A stretch of DNA of 24,455 nt from the NCBI GenBank assembly GCA_959596515.1, contig CAUFXR010000030.1:1-24455 (forward strand), written 5' to 3'. This document shows, piece by piece, positions 16,019 to 22,672 of the stretch (positions are counted from its first letter, which is position 1; every line of letters starts with the position of its first letter). This stretch comes from an uncultured Oscillospiraceae bacterium (lineage in GTDB: Bacteria > Bacillota > Clostridia > Oscillospirales > Acutalibacteraceae). The notes below the pieces were generated by a model that was given only the letters and a program-made list of their open reading frames with translations, had not been told where the DNA came from and did not search any database. The translations under genes were made by a program, and so were the position numbers.

Positions 16019-16932
16019 AAGAAGTAGAGCAGGCGTGCCGCATTTGCCCCCGAAATTGCGGCGCCAGAAGAGAAAGAGATAGCGGACAGGGATTTTGTCG
16101 CATGGGCGTCTTCCCCAAGGTGGCCCGGGCGGCCCTCCATTTTTGGGAGGAGCCTTGTATCAGCGGGATCAGGGGTTCCGGCACGATATTTTTCAGCGGC
16201 TGCTCTCTGCGATGCGCCTTTTGTCAAAACGAGGAGATCAGCACCCGGGATTTTGGAAAAATAATCACGCCCGAAGCGCTTGCCCAGATTTACCAGGATC
16301 TGGAGCGAAAAGGCGCTCACAACATTAATCTGGTAAACCCAACTCATTTTGTCCCGGCGATTTTGGAAAGTTTTCACTTCTATCGGCCTAGGATTCCGGT
16401 GGTATATAACTCCAGCGGTTATGAATCTGTGGAGACGTTAAAGCTGCTAGAAGGAAGCGTGGATATCTACTTGCCGGATTTCAAATATTCCGATGAGAAA
16501 ATGGCCTGGCAATATTCCGGCGCAAAGGATTATTTTCAGACAGCCTCCAAGGCGATTGAAGAAATGTCGCGTCAGACCGGAAAGCCGGTATTCGATCAGG
16601 ACGGCATGCTGGTCAGGGGAACGGTAGTCAGACATTTGGTGCTGCCCTTGGCCACACAAAACGCTATTGGGGTCCTTCGCTTTTTGAAGGACACATTAGA
16701 TGACCGGGTGCTTGTAAGCCTAATGGGACAGTACGTTCCCTATGGAAGAGTGCGCCAAGGCGAGTTTCCAGAGTTAAACCGCAGGATCACCAGAAGGGAA
16801 TATGAAAAAGTGCAGGATGCGCTTTTTCGTCTGGATTTAAACGGCTTTGTCCAGGAACTAAGCTCCGCGAAAAAAGATTTTATTCCCAGCTTTGACTTGA
16901 CCGGGGTCGAGAGGAAGGAAAACAATGAATAA
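16015..16932 (+). CDS. Radical SAM protein, PflX / COG1313 type
   Basis: A 305-residue radical SAM enzyme related to pyruvate formate-lyase activases. The SAM-binding [4Fe-4S] motif is C63-x3-C67-x2-C70 (SGCSLRCAFCQN). An N-terminal cysteine group, C8, C11, C15 and C28 (CRICPRNCGARR, GFCRMG), is typical of this subgroup and probably binds another metal centre. The start is the ATG at 16015, overlapping the pgeF stop by four bases; an upstream in-frame codon at 15976 has no site. No glycyl-radical enzyme is nearby, so the substrate is unknown. Its 3' end overlaps the hemolysin III gene by 8 bp, making a compact three-gene operon. Confidence 0.9.
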   Translation: MKEVEQACRICPRNCGARRERDSGQGFCRMGVFPKVARAALHFWEEPCISGIRGSGTIFFSGCSLRCAFCQNEEISTRDFGKIITPEALAQIYQDLERKGAHNINLVNPTHFVPAILESFHFYRPRIPVVYNSSGYESVETLKLLEGSVDIYLPDFKYSDEKMAWQYSGAKDYFQTASKAIEEMSRQTGKPVFDQDGMLVRGTVVRHLVLPLATQNAIGVLRFLKDTLDDRVLVSLMGQYVPYGRVRQGEFPELNRRITRREYEKVQDALFRLDLNGFVQELSSAKKDFIPSFDLTGVERKENNE

Positions 16933-17608
16933 GCTTAAGGAAAAACAGAGGGAGGAAAAACGTCGGTTTTTAGGGCTCCCCATTTATTCCACTTTAGAAG
17001 AGATTTTAAGCGCTGTCAGTCATGGAATCGGGGTGCTGCTGTCTATCGCGGCGCTGGTGCTCCTTTTGGTGAGCGCGCCCGGTGATCCGATTACCATTGT
17101 GTCCTTGACCATTTACAGTGCCACATTAATTCTTTTATATTTGGTTTCCACCCTGTATCACGCTTTAGGAGTGAATAAGGGAAAACGGGTGTTTCGCATT
17201 TTGGATCACTGCTCCATCTTTTTATTGATCGCCGGCACTTATACCCCTTTGAGCCTTGCCATTATCGGCGGCGCGGTGGGATGGGTGTTATTCGGCGTCA
17301 TCTGGGCGGCTGCCGTAGTGGGAATCGTATTTAACGCGATCAACCTGAAACGCTTTCAAAAGCTGTCAATGATATGCTATATCTGCATGGGCTGGGCGGT
17401 AATCTTTGCCGCGAAGCCGTTGGCCGGCTCCATGCCTTTTTGGGAAATTGTTCTTTTACTGGCCGGAGGCGTGTTTTATACGGTGGGTGCGATCCTGTAC
17501 GGGATAGGGAAAAAGCGAAAGTATGTACATTCCCTCTGGCACTTGTTCGTCCTGGCGGGAAGCATATTCCATTTTTTCTGTATCTATGGATGTTTATCGT
17601 CAATATAG
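16925..17608 (+). CDS. Hemolysin III / PAQR family membrane protein
   Basis: Seven-helix membrane protein of the HlyIII/YqfA (PAQR) family. The first motif is EEILSAVSHGIGV, the second STLYHALG with RILDHCSIFLLIAGTYTP, and the last SLWHLFVLAGSIFHF. These supply the conserved Ser, Asp and three His residues that bind zinc in PAQR proteins, which are related to ceramidase-like hydrolases. Length 227 aa is typical. AGGAAGG lies 5 nt before the ATG. The first eight bases overlap the radical SAM gene. Bacterial members are linked to membrane lipid homeostasis; a haemolytic role is not implied. No clear terminator follows. Confidence 0.93.
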   Translation: MNKLKEKQREEKRRFLGLPIYSTLEEILSAVSHGIGVLLSIAALVLLLVSAPGDPITIVSLTIYSATLILLYLVSTLYHALGVNKGKRVFRILDHCSIFLLIAGTYTPLSLAIIGGAVGWVLFGVIWAAAVVGIVFNAINLKRFQKLSMICYICMGWAVIFAAKPLAGSMPFWEIVLLLAGGVFYTVGAILYGIGKKRKYVHSLWHLFVLAGSIFHFFCIYGCLSSI

Positions 17609-17940
17609 CATGCGGCCGTTTTTATTTTCAACGCAGGACCGCACGGATTTCTCGATAAGTGCTGGTGTTGTCTGTCTACCATTCAGTGTTCCCCCGGGGT
17701 TCCGCAGTTTGAAAAGCCGAATATTCTGTCGCTCTTTCCATCAGCCATTTCCAAAAGTTTTGGAAATGATTTTCGAATTGAAATCTAGGTGCTGCCCGAG
17801 TGTTTGCAGGCGTGGCACTTAAAGATTTCTGAAAAGAAAAGGCTTTCCCGCAGCTGAACCATAGTAAAGACCAAAAGCAACCCAAGAAGCGGGGAGAACT
17901 GAAAAATCCTTTTTTGGTTGGCAAAAGAATTTGATTTTAT
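17609..17940. other. Noncoding region with a 23-bp perfect palindrome
   Basis: I support no gene. A minus-strand open frame of 82 codons (17676-17924) has no ribosome binding site or recognisable domain. CATTTCCAAAA (17746-17756), a central G and TTTTGGAAATG (17758-17768) form a perfect 11-1-11 palindrome. There is no promoter signature beside it. Confidence 0.5.
17746..17768. repeat. 23-bp perfect palindrome (11-1-11)
   Basis: Every position is symmetric around G17757. The geometry suits a dimeric DNA-binding protein better than a loop hairpin. Neither flanking gene start is close. Confidence 0.8.
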
Positions 17941-17971
17941 AAAAAATTTACAAAATAGGCACAAATATTAC

Positions 17972-17995
17972 AGGAATAATGGTATAATTATTCCT
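17972..17995 (+). promoter_or_regulatory. mscL promoter -10 embedded in a 9-6-9 inverted repeat
   Basis: AGGAATAAT (17972-17980) and ATTATTCCT (17987-17995) are perfect inverted repeats flanking GGTATA. The extended -10, TGG-TATAAT (hexamer 17983-17988), sits inside the repeat. A protein bound here would block RNA polymerase. No good -35 is present at 17 bp. Confidence 0.65.
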
Positions 17996-18032
17996 ATAAG
18001 ATGTGAGTCGCGAAAAGGAAGGTGCCATCCTA

Positions 18033-18461
18033 ATGAAAAAATTTTGGGCGGAATTTAAGGAGTTCGCTCTGCGAGGCAACGTGATGGACTTAGCCATTGG
18101 CGTGATCATCGGCGCCGCTTTTCAGGGAATTGTCACATCACTGACAGGAGATATTATTTCTCCGCTGCTTGGCTTGTTTGGCCGGGTGAATTTTGATTCC
18201 CTAGCCATCACCGTAGGACAAGCTACCATTCGGTATGGGGCGTTTTTGACTGCGGTGCTGAACTTTATTATTATGGCGCTGGTAATTTTCCTGTTTGTGA
18301 AGCTGACCAATAAGCTGTCCAGATGGTGTAAAAAGCCTGTGGAAGCGGTAAAAATCACCACGAAGCGTTGCCCCTACTGTTGCTCGGAGATTCCTTTGGA
18401 GGCAAAACGCTGTCCGCACTGCACCTCAGTGCTTGACAATAACCAATCAGATTCTATTTGA
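18033..18461 (+). CDS. mscL: Large-conductance mechanosensitive channel with C-terminal zinc ribbon
   Basis: Pentameric cytoplasmic-membrane channel that opens under high membrane tension to release solutes during hypo-osmotic shock. The N-terminal family sequence is clear (EFKEFALRGNVMDLAIGVIIGAAF), with TM1 at about 15-45 and TM2 at about 70-98, then a basic segment. Unlike the plain E. coli channel it ends in a treble-clef or zinc-ribbon-like module, C113/C116 (CPYC) and C127/C130 (CPHC); such tails occur in some Bacillota homologues. The start is the ATG at 18033, matching the family N-terminus, with AGGAAGG upstream. The alpha/beta hydrolase gene follows after 39 bp and may be co-transcribed. 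Confidence 0.95.
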   Translation: MKKFWAEFKEFALRGNVMDLAIGVIIGAAFQGIVTSLTGDIISPLLGLFGRVNFDSLAITVGQATIRYGAFLTAVLNFIIMALVIFLFVKLTNKLSRWCKKPVEAVKITTKRCPYCCSEIPLEAKRCPHCTSVLDNNQSDSI

Positions 18462-18500
18462 TCGCTTCGGTTTCGGTAGTGTTATTTGGAGGTCGGGATC

Positions 18501-19442
18501 ATGGGATATACCACAAAAGAGATGAGCTATGACGCCAGCAGCGGGGAAGGAAGGATTTTTGCGAGAGGATTCGCGCCTTCCGATAAAAGCGCTGTCCGTG
18601 GGATTCTTCAAATTGCCCACGGCATGGCGGAGCACAGCCTGCGATATGAGAACTTTGCCCAATATATGGTATCGAAGGGATTTGTGGTTTGCGCCAACGA
18701 CCATGCGGGACATGGAAAATCGGTGGTGGATGAGGAAAGCTTTGGATATTTTGGACCAGGCGGATATCTGAACCTGGTGAAAGATATGGATAAACTGCGC
18801 CGGATTATCCAGGATGATTTTCCCAATATTCCTTACATGATCATGGGTCACAGCATGGGATCCTTTTTGACCAGACGTTACCTCAGCGACTATGGTGAGG
18901 GAGTCAGCGCCGCGGTAATTTGTGGTACTAGCGCAGGGTTCTCTCCCGCAGTTATGAGAATAGGTTTGGCCTATGCCAACAGAGTTGTGGAGAAGAAAGG
19001 GCCCAAGGCCCATGACGCCCGGCTGAAAAAACTGACGATCGGTGGGTATAATCATTCGTTTCAACCGGCACGGACGGAAAACGACTGGCTTTCCCGGGAT
19101 GAGGCCCAGGTAGATCGGTACAATCAGGATCCGCTATGCGGATTTGACTTTACAACCTCCGGTTACCGGGATTTGGTCCACCTGCTTTTTGATGTAAATA
19201 AGCCTCAGTGGTTCCGTTCCGTACCGAATCATTTTCCGATTTTAATGGTATCAGGCGACCGGGATCCGGTAGGGAATTTTGGAAAAGGAGTTAAAAAGGT
19301 TTATCGCCGCCTGGTGAAAACTGGACATACCGTAGAACTGATCCTTTATCCCGGCGGAAGGCATGAGATACTCAACGAAACCAATAAAGAACAGGTTTAT
19401 GAGGATATTGCCTCATTTTTGCTGAAAGCAACAAATCCATAA
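18501..19442 (+). CDS. Alpha/beta hydrolase, monoacylglycerol lipase / lysophospholipase-like
   Basis: A 313-residue serine hydrolase of the lysophospholipase/monoacylglycerol lipase type. The oxyanion region is IAHGMAEHSLRYENFAQYM, the nucleophile elbow is GHSMGS with S118, the acid is in SGDRDPVG, and the histidine is in YPGGRHEILNE. No signal peptide is seen, so it is probably cytoplasmic. TTTGGAGG lies 7 nt before the ATG at 18501; a TTG start at 18486 would overlap that site and is rejected. It follows mscL closely and ends directly before a long terminator hairpin. The natural substrate, a lipid ester or other, is not determined by the sequence. Confidence 0.92.
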   Translation: MGYTTKEMSYDASSGEGRIFARGFAPSDKSAVRGILQIAHGMAEHSLRYENFAQYMVSKGFVVCANDHAGHGKSVVDEESFGYFGPGGYLNLVKDMDKLRRIIQDDFPNIPYMIMGHSMGSFLTRRYLSDYGEGVSAAVICGTSAGFSPAVMRIGLAYANRVVEKKGPKAHDARLKKLTIGGYNHSFQPARTENDWLSRDEAQVDRYNQDPLCGFDFTTSGYRDLVHLLFDVNKPQWFRSVPNHFPILMVSGDRDPVGNFGKGVKKVYRRLVKTGHTVELILYPGGRHEILNETNKEQVYEDIASFLLKATNP

Positions 19443-19485
19443 CCAGGAAGCCGCCTTTCTAGAAAGGCGGCTTCCTGGCTTTTGT
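19443..19485 (+). terminator. Terminator of the alpha/beta hydrolase gene
   Basis: A perfect 36-bp palindrome (19443-19478, centre TCTAGA) begins at the base after the stop codon and is followed by CTTTTGTTG. The arms are GC-rich (CCAGGAAGCCGCC). Confidence 0.9.
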
Positions 19486-19583
19486 TGATTTTCGGATGGT
19501 CCGGTGTGCTGCGGTTAATGAGATACCATTTTTGCCCGTAGCGATCCGGGGATGATAAGCTGTTCTGCCATCTATCGGCAATC

Positions 19584-19619
19584 AAGGAAAAAGAGGACGG
19601 TAATAACCGTCCTCTTTTT
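19584..19619 (-). terminator. Terminator of the perR-rubrerythrin unit
   Basis: AAAAAGAGGACGGT (19588-19601) and ACCGTCCTCTTTTT (19606-19619) form a perfect 14-bp stem with loop AATA. Read on the minus strand it ends the rubrerythrin transcript; the symmetric A and T runs allow use from either side. Confidence 0.88.
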
Positions 19620-19671
19620 GAGTGGATATAAGAATTTTAGGCACAAACAATGTTTTTAGCTCTTAGCTGAA

Positions 19672-20217
19672 TTATTTACCAAAATATCTCTTCAGCAGGC
19701 CGGCGAAAGCCTTGCCGTGACGGGCTTCATCTCTGGCCATCTCGTGAACGGTGTCGTGGATAGCATCCAGATTGGCGGCCTTCGCGCGCTTAGCCAGATC
19801 AAACTTACCGGCGGTAGCACCGTTTTCAGCCTCTACACGCATTTCCAGGTTCTTCTTGGTGCTGTCGGTGACAACTTCACCCAGGAGCTCAGCGAATTTA
19901 GCGGCGTGCTCAGCCTCTTCATAAGCGGCCTTTTCCCAATACAGACCGATTTCCGGATAACCCTCTCTATGGGCAACACGGGCCATAGCCAGATACATGC
20001 CAACCTCGGTGCACTCGCCGTTAAAATTGGCTCTTAAATCTTCCATGATATCTTCGCTGGAACCCTGGGCAACGCCTACCACGTGCTCAGCGGCCCAAGA
20101 CATCTCACCCTTTTGCTCAACAAATTTCTCTTTGGGAGCCTTGCATTGAGGGCAAAAATCAGGAGCGGTTTCTCCTTCATAAACATAACCACAAACAGAA
20201 CATACAAATTTCTTCAT
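19672..20217 (-). CDS. Reverse rubrerythrin (N-terminal rubredoxin, C-terminal ferritin-like)
   Basis: Non-heme di-iron peroxidase that reduces hydrogen peroxide with electrons passed through its rubredoxin domain. The domain order is reversed compared with classical rubrerythrin: rubredoxin first, with C6, C9, C22 and C25 (CSVCGY, CPQCKAP), then a four-helix ferritin-like domain with GECTEVGMYL, YEEAEHAAKF, EMRVEAENG and DEARHGKAF carrying the iron ligands. Reverse rubrerythrins are known PerR targets in Clostridium acetobutylicum. The start is the ATG at 20217, with GGAGG 8 nt upstream; an in-frame ATG 21 nt further up would include that site in the coding sequence and is rejected. The protein is 181 aa. 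It follows perR after 62 bp. Confidence 0.95.
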   Translation of the reverse strand: MKKFVCSVCGYVYEGETAPDFCPQCKAPKEKFVEQKGEMSWAAEHVVGVAQGSSEDIMEDLRANFNGECTEVGMYLAMARVAHREGYPEIGLYWEKAAYEEAEHAAKFAELLGEVVTDSTKKNLEMRVEAENGATAGKFDLAKRAKAANLDAIHDTVHEMARDEARHGKAFAGLLKRYFGK

Positions 20218-20253
20218 TTTTAAATTCCTCCAAATCATTATATTCTATCCTAT

Positions 20254-20271
20254 AAAGGGATAATGCCCTTT
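20254..20271. repeat. Inverted repeat between perR and rubrerythrin
   Basis: AAAGGG (20254-20259) and CCCTTT (20266-20271) are separated by ATAATG. A minus-strand TATAAT lies at 20237-20242, but it would leave a leader of only about 13 nt. The pair may adjust expression between the two genes. Confidence 0.4.
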
Positions 20272-20279
20272 ATTTACTG

Positions 20280-20687
20280 TTATCCAGCGTTCTTTTGATG
20301 ACGCAGACATTCCTCACAAATCCCATGGAATACCAGATCGTGAGAATCAATCTGACAGTGAATGCGTTTACTTACATCAAAATCGAGCTGAGCATCTTGT
20401 TCCACGTCTTTCACATCTAACACACATCCGCACTTGGAACATATGAAGTGCGCATGCGGGGCGGTGGTACCATCCAGCCGTTCCTGTCCGTCCACTACGC
20501 CGACGCTTATAATCAAACCGTCTTCTTTGAATCGAGCAATATTACGGTAAACCGTGCCGAGACTTAAATCAGGATAAATTGGTTTTAGTTTTTGGTAGAT
20601 CCAATCAGCAGTGGGATGAAGATCCGTGGAACAGATGGCAGATAAAATGGCTTCTCTTTTGCGGCTGTAATTCTGTCTCTTTTCCAT
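20280..20687 (-). CDS. perR: Fur-family peroxide-responsive repressor, PerR-like
   Basis: Metal-dependent DNA-binding repressor. The N-terminal winged helix is visible in the segment LSLGTVYRNIARFKEDGLI. Regulatory-metal ligands align with PerR: H24 in DLHPTADWIY, the diagnostic aspartate D72 in ERLDGTTAPHAHF (Fur proteins usually have Glu or His there), H78 and H80. The structural zinc site is C83, C86, C124 and C127 (CSKCG, CEECL). Length 135 aa is slightly short, with a trimmed N-terminus. AGGAG lies 7 nt before the ATG. A Fur-family-like box sits in the leader, indicating autoregulation, and the neighbouring peroxidase gene supports the PerR assignment over Fur or Zur. Confidence 0.9.
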   Translation of the reverse strand: MEKRQNYSRKREAILSAICSTDLHPTADWIYQKLKPIYPDLSLGTVYRNIARFKEDGLIISVGVVDGQERLDGTTAPHAHFICSKCGCVLDVKDVEQDAQLDFDVSKRIHCQIDSHDLVFHGICEECLRHQKNAG

Positions 20688-20703
20688 TTAATACTCCTAA
20701 AAT

Positions 20704-20718
20704 TAATAATAGTTATTG
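20704..20718. promoter_or_regulatory. Candidate PerR box upstream of perR
   Basis: TAATAAT-A-GTTATTG is a 7-1-7 arrangement with five of seven symmetric positions, close to the known PerR consensus TTATAATNATTATAA. It lies 17 bp from the perR start, within the predicted leader. Its left part, TTAATAATAGTTA, also occurs at 7961-7973. Confidence 0.5.
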
Positions 20719-20729
20719 TTTCTGTTTAT

Positions 20730-20758
20730 AGAGTAACACATATTTCCCGATTTGTAAA
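20730..20758 (-). promoter_or_regulatory. Possible perR promoter
   Basis: On the minus strand TTTACA (20753-20758) and TACTCT (20730-20735) are 17 bp apart. The -35 is good and the -10 poor. It is placed correctly relative to the candidate PerR box. Confidence 0.4.
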
Positions 20759-20837
20759 GTCTTTTTTTAAAGAAGTCATAAAAAAGTTTTTTTCCCCTAT
20801 ATATAAAACGAGCGTAGTTATCCGGGAGGGTAGTAAA

Positions 20838-21719
20838 ATGGCAAGAGGATACGTCGGGCTGAAGCGATGGGGAAAAGTAGCGGCAGAAGGAGTGATTCTT
20901 GGATTAGCCTTGGTGTTTTCCGTACTGGGATTTCATGAAAGCCTTCTGCCTACAAATGCCACACCGGAAGAAGGTTATGATCTTCCTATCATTATGTATC
21001 ACGGTTTGCTGAAGGAGGAATCACGCCAGGGGAAATATGTGCTTTCCCCGGTACAATTTGAATCGGATTTAAAATACCTGAAGGAAAACGGATATCATAC
21101 TGTGGTGGTACAGGATCTGATTGATTATGTCGCGAAAGGCACTCCGCTTCCGGAGAAACCTGTAATGATTACTTTTGACGACGGCTACTACAATAATTAT
21201 TATTATGCCTTTCCTTTGCTGGAAAAATACGACGTGAAAATCGTGATTTCCCCGATCTGCCGGTATACCGATGAATATAGCCAGATGGCGGATGCCCATC
21301 CGAACTATTCCCACATCACTTGGGATAATATCAACGAGATGATAGGCACAGGCCGTGTGGAGATTCAGAACCACTCTTACAATATGCATGCTTATCAGGG
21401 AGAAAGAATAGGCGCCAAGCGGATGAAGGGTGAAAGCGACGCAGCCTATGAGGCGGCGTTCACCCAGGATCTAAGCAAAGCGCAAAAGAGAATTTATGAA
21501 ATGACTGGCTGGACGCCCACGTGCTTTGCGTATCCTTTTGGCGCCATCAGTGACGGTACCCAGAAAATGCTGGAGGAAATGGGATTTCAGTCCAGTATGA
21601 CCTGTGAAAGCCGTACCAATCGGATTACCAGAAATCCGGACTGCCTTTTTGGTATGGGAAGGTATCTCCGACCTGGCTTACAAAGCACGGAAGCGTTTTT
21701 TCAGAAAGTAGGGCTATAA
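20838..21719 (+). CDS. Membrane-anchored polysaccharide deacetylase
   Basis: NodB-homology (CE4) deacetylase predicted to remove N-acetyl groups from cell-wall or other extracytoplasmic glycans. An N-terminal membrane anchor spans about residues 14-32, placing the enzyme outside the membrane. Motif 1 is TFDDGY with D114 and D115. Motif 2 is NHSYNMH, giving zinc histidines H179 and H184, one residue further apart than the H-S-x-x-H of well-studied members. Motif 3 is CFAYPFG. Length 293 aa is usual. GGGAGG lies about 8 nt before the ATG. It is divergent from perR, and an amidase gene follows after 27 bp, so the pair probably forms a wall-remodelling operon. A sporulation link is possible but unproven. 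Confidence 0.93.
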   Translation: MARGYVGLKRWGKVAAEGVILGLALVFSVLGFHESLLPTNATPEEGYDLPIIMYHGLLKEESRQGKYVLSPVQFESDLKYLKENGYHTVVVQDLIDYVAKGTPLPEKPVMITFDDGYYNNYYYAFPLLEKYDVKIVISPICRYTDEYSQMADAHPNYSHITWDNINEMIGTGRVEIQNHSYNMHAYQGERIGAKRMKGESDAAYEAAFTQDLSKAQKRIYEMTGWTPTCFAYPFGAISDGTQKMLEEMGFQSSMTCESRTNRITRNPDCLFGMGRYLRPGLQSTEAFFQKVGL

Positions 21720-21746
21720 GCCATTGATCAATGAAAGGAGTAAACT

Positions 21747-22487
21747 ATGCCAAAAATTTACCTGAGTCCCTCTTTGCAGGAATATAACCCCTATGTAGAC
21801 GGCGGCAATGAGGAGTATTATATGAACTTGATCGCCGACGCCATGGAACCCTATCTTATCTCCAGCGGAATCCAGTTTACCCGCAATGACCCAAGCCAAA
21901 AATTGTCTCAGGCTATCGCGCAAAGCAACGCTGGCAATTACGACCTGCATCTGGCTCTTCATTCCAATGCCGCGCCTCCCGCATTATCCGGAAGACTTCG
22001 GGGGACCGATGTGTACTATTACGATGGCAGCGCCAAAGGGAGACGAGCGGCAGAGATTATCGCGAATAATTTTAAGGCGATCTATCCGGACCCGAATAAA
22101 GTTAAAACGGTGCCGACCACAACTTTGGCGGAACTGAAGCAAACCAGAGCGCCGGCAGTGCTGGTAGAAGTCGCCTATCATGACAACAGCGCCGATGCCC
22201 AGTGGATTCGGGATAATATTGATAATATCGCAAGAAACCTGGTGCTTTCCTTAACGGAGTATTTTGGAATTCCCTTTGTGCCCCCGGGTGGCCAGCCCCA
22301 GCGCCAAGGAACGGTGGTCACCCAGCAGACAGCCCTCAATATTCGCAGTCAGCCCAGCCTGAGCGCGCAGGTCATCGGTAAAGCACCCAAAGGCGCCAAG
22401 GTCACTATTTTAGGAGAGAGTGGCGATTGGTACCAAATCCGTTATCAGAACATTACCGGCTATTCCAGCAAACAATATATCCGTTGA
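21747..22487 (+). CDS. N-acetylmuramoyl-L-alanine amidase-like protein with SH3b domain
   Basis: Amidase_3-like catalytic domain (residues 1-180) joined by a proline- and glutamine-rich linker to a bacterial SH3 domain (about 188-246, TALNIRSQPSLSAQVIGKAPKG). The family cleaves the amide bond between muramic acid and L-alanine in peptidoglycan. Retained positions are E22/E23 (GGNEEYYMN), H72 (LHLALHSNA) and the catalytic E141 (LVEVAYHDN). The usual first zinc ligand in the DPGHGG motif is absent: the strand reads IYLSPSLQEYNPY. No signal peptide is visible, so export would need another route or lysis of the mother cell. AAAGGAG lies 7 nt before the ATG. Clostridia carry many close relatives with SPS in place of GHGG. 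Activity is probable but not certain. Confidence 0.88.
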   Translation: MPKIYLSPSLQEYNPYVDGGNEEYYMNLIADAMEPYLISSGIQFTRNDPSQKLSQAIAQSNAGNYDLHLALHSNAAPPALSGRLRGTDVYYYDGSAKGRRAAEIIANNFKAIYPDPNKVKTVPTTTLAELKQTRAPAVLVEVAYHDNSADAQWIRDNIDNIARNLVLSLTEYFGIPFVPPGGQPQRQGTVVTQQTALNIRSQPSLSAQVIGKAPKGAKVTILGESGDWYQIRYQNITGYSSKQYIR

Positions 22488-22490
22488 CGC

Positions 22491-22519
22491 TTTTCATTTT
22501 ACAGTTTTAGAGGTATAAT
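22491..22519 (+). promoter_or_regulatory. Promoter of the LUD-domain gene
   Basis: TTTTCA (22491-22496), a 17-bp spacer and TATAAT (22514-22519). It starts 3 bp after the amidase stop codon and predicts a leader of about 150 nt. Confidence 0.65.
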
Positions 22520-22526
22520 AAAAATA

Positions 22527-22607
22527 GCTTTTAAGCTGCTTTGTGAAAGGGGCCCGCCTTGAAAAACACTCGATCAAAGTGAAACAACGGCGGACAACTG
22601 GCAGCAG
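22527..22607 (+). other. Possible structured 5' leader of the LUD-domain gene
   Basis: A nested fold is possible: GCTGC near 22536 with GCAGC near 22604, then CCGCCTTG (22554-22561) with CAA-GGCGG around one bulged base, then CACT/AGTG at the tip. AAAGGGG is followed by a TTG-initiated seven-codon frame (22559-22582) inside the same fold. No known riboswitch motif is seen. Confidence 0.3.
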
Positions 22608-22672
22608 ATAAGCTACGGAAGATTCACAATTTGAAAACAGGAAGCAAGATAAGGTTAATTGAGGTGACGAAA

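Noticed and set aside
17605..17632. Possible terminator after the hemolysin III gene (CGGCCG followed by TTTTTATTTT)
   Set aside because: The only stem is a self-complementary CGGCCG that cannot form a hairpin with a loop.
17676..17924. 82-codon minus-strand frame between hemolysin III and mscL genes
   Set aside because: No ribosome binding site, no promoter and no domain, and composition unlike neighbouring genes.
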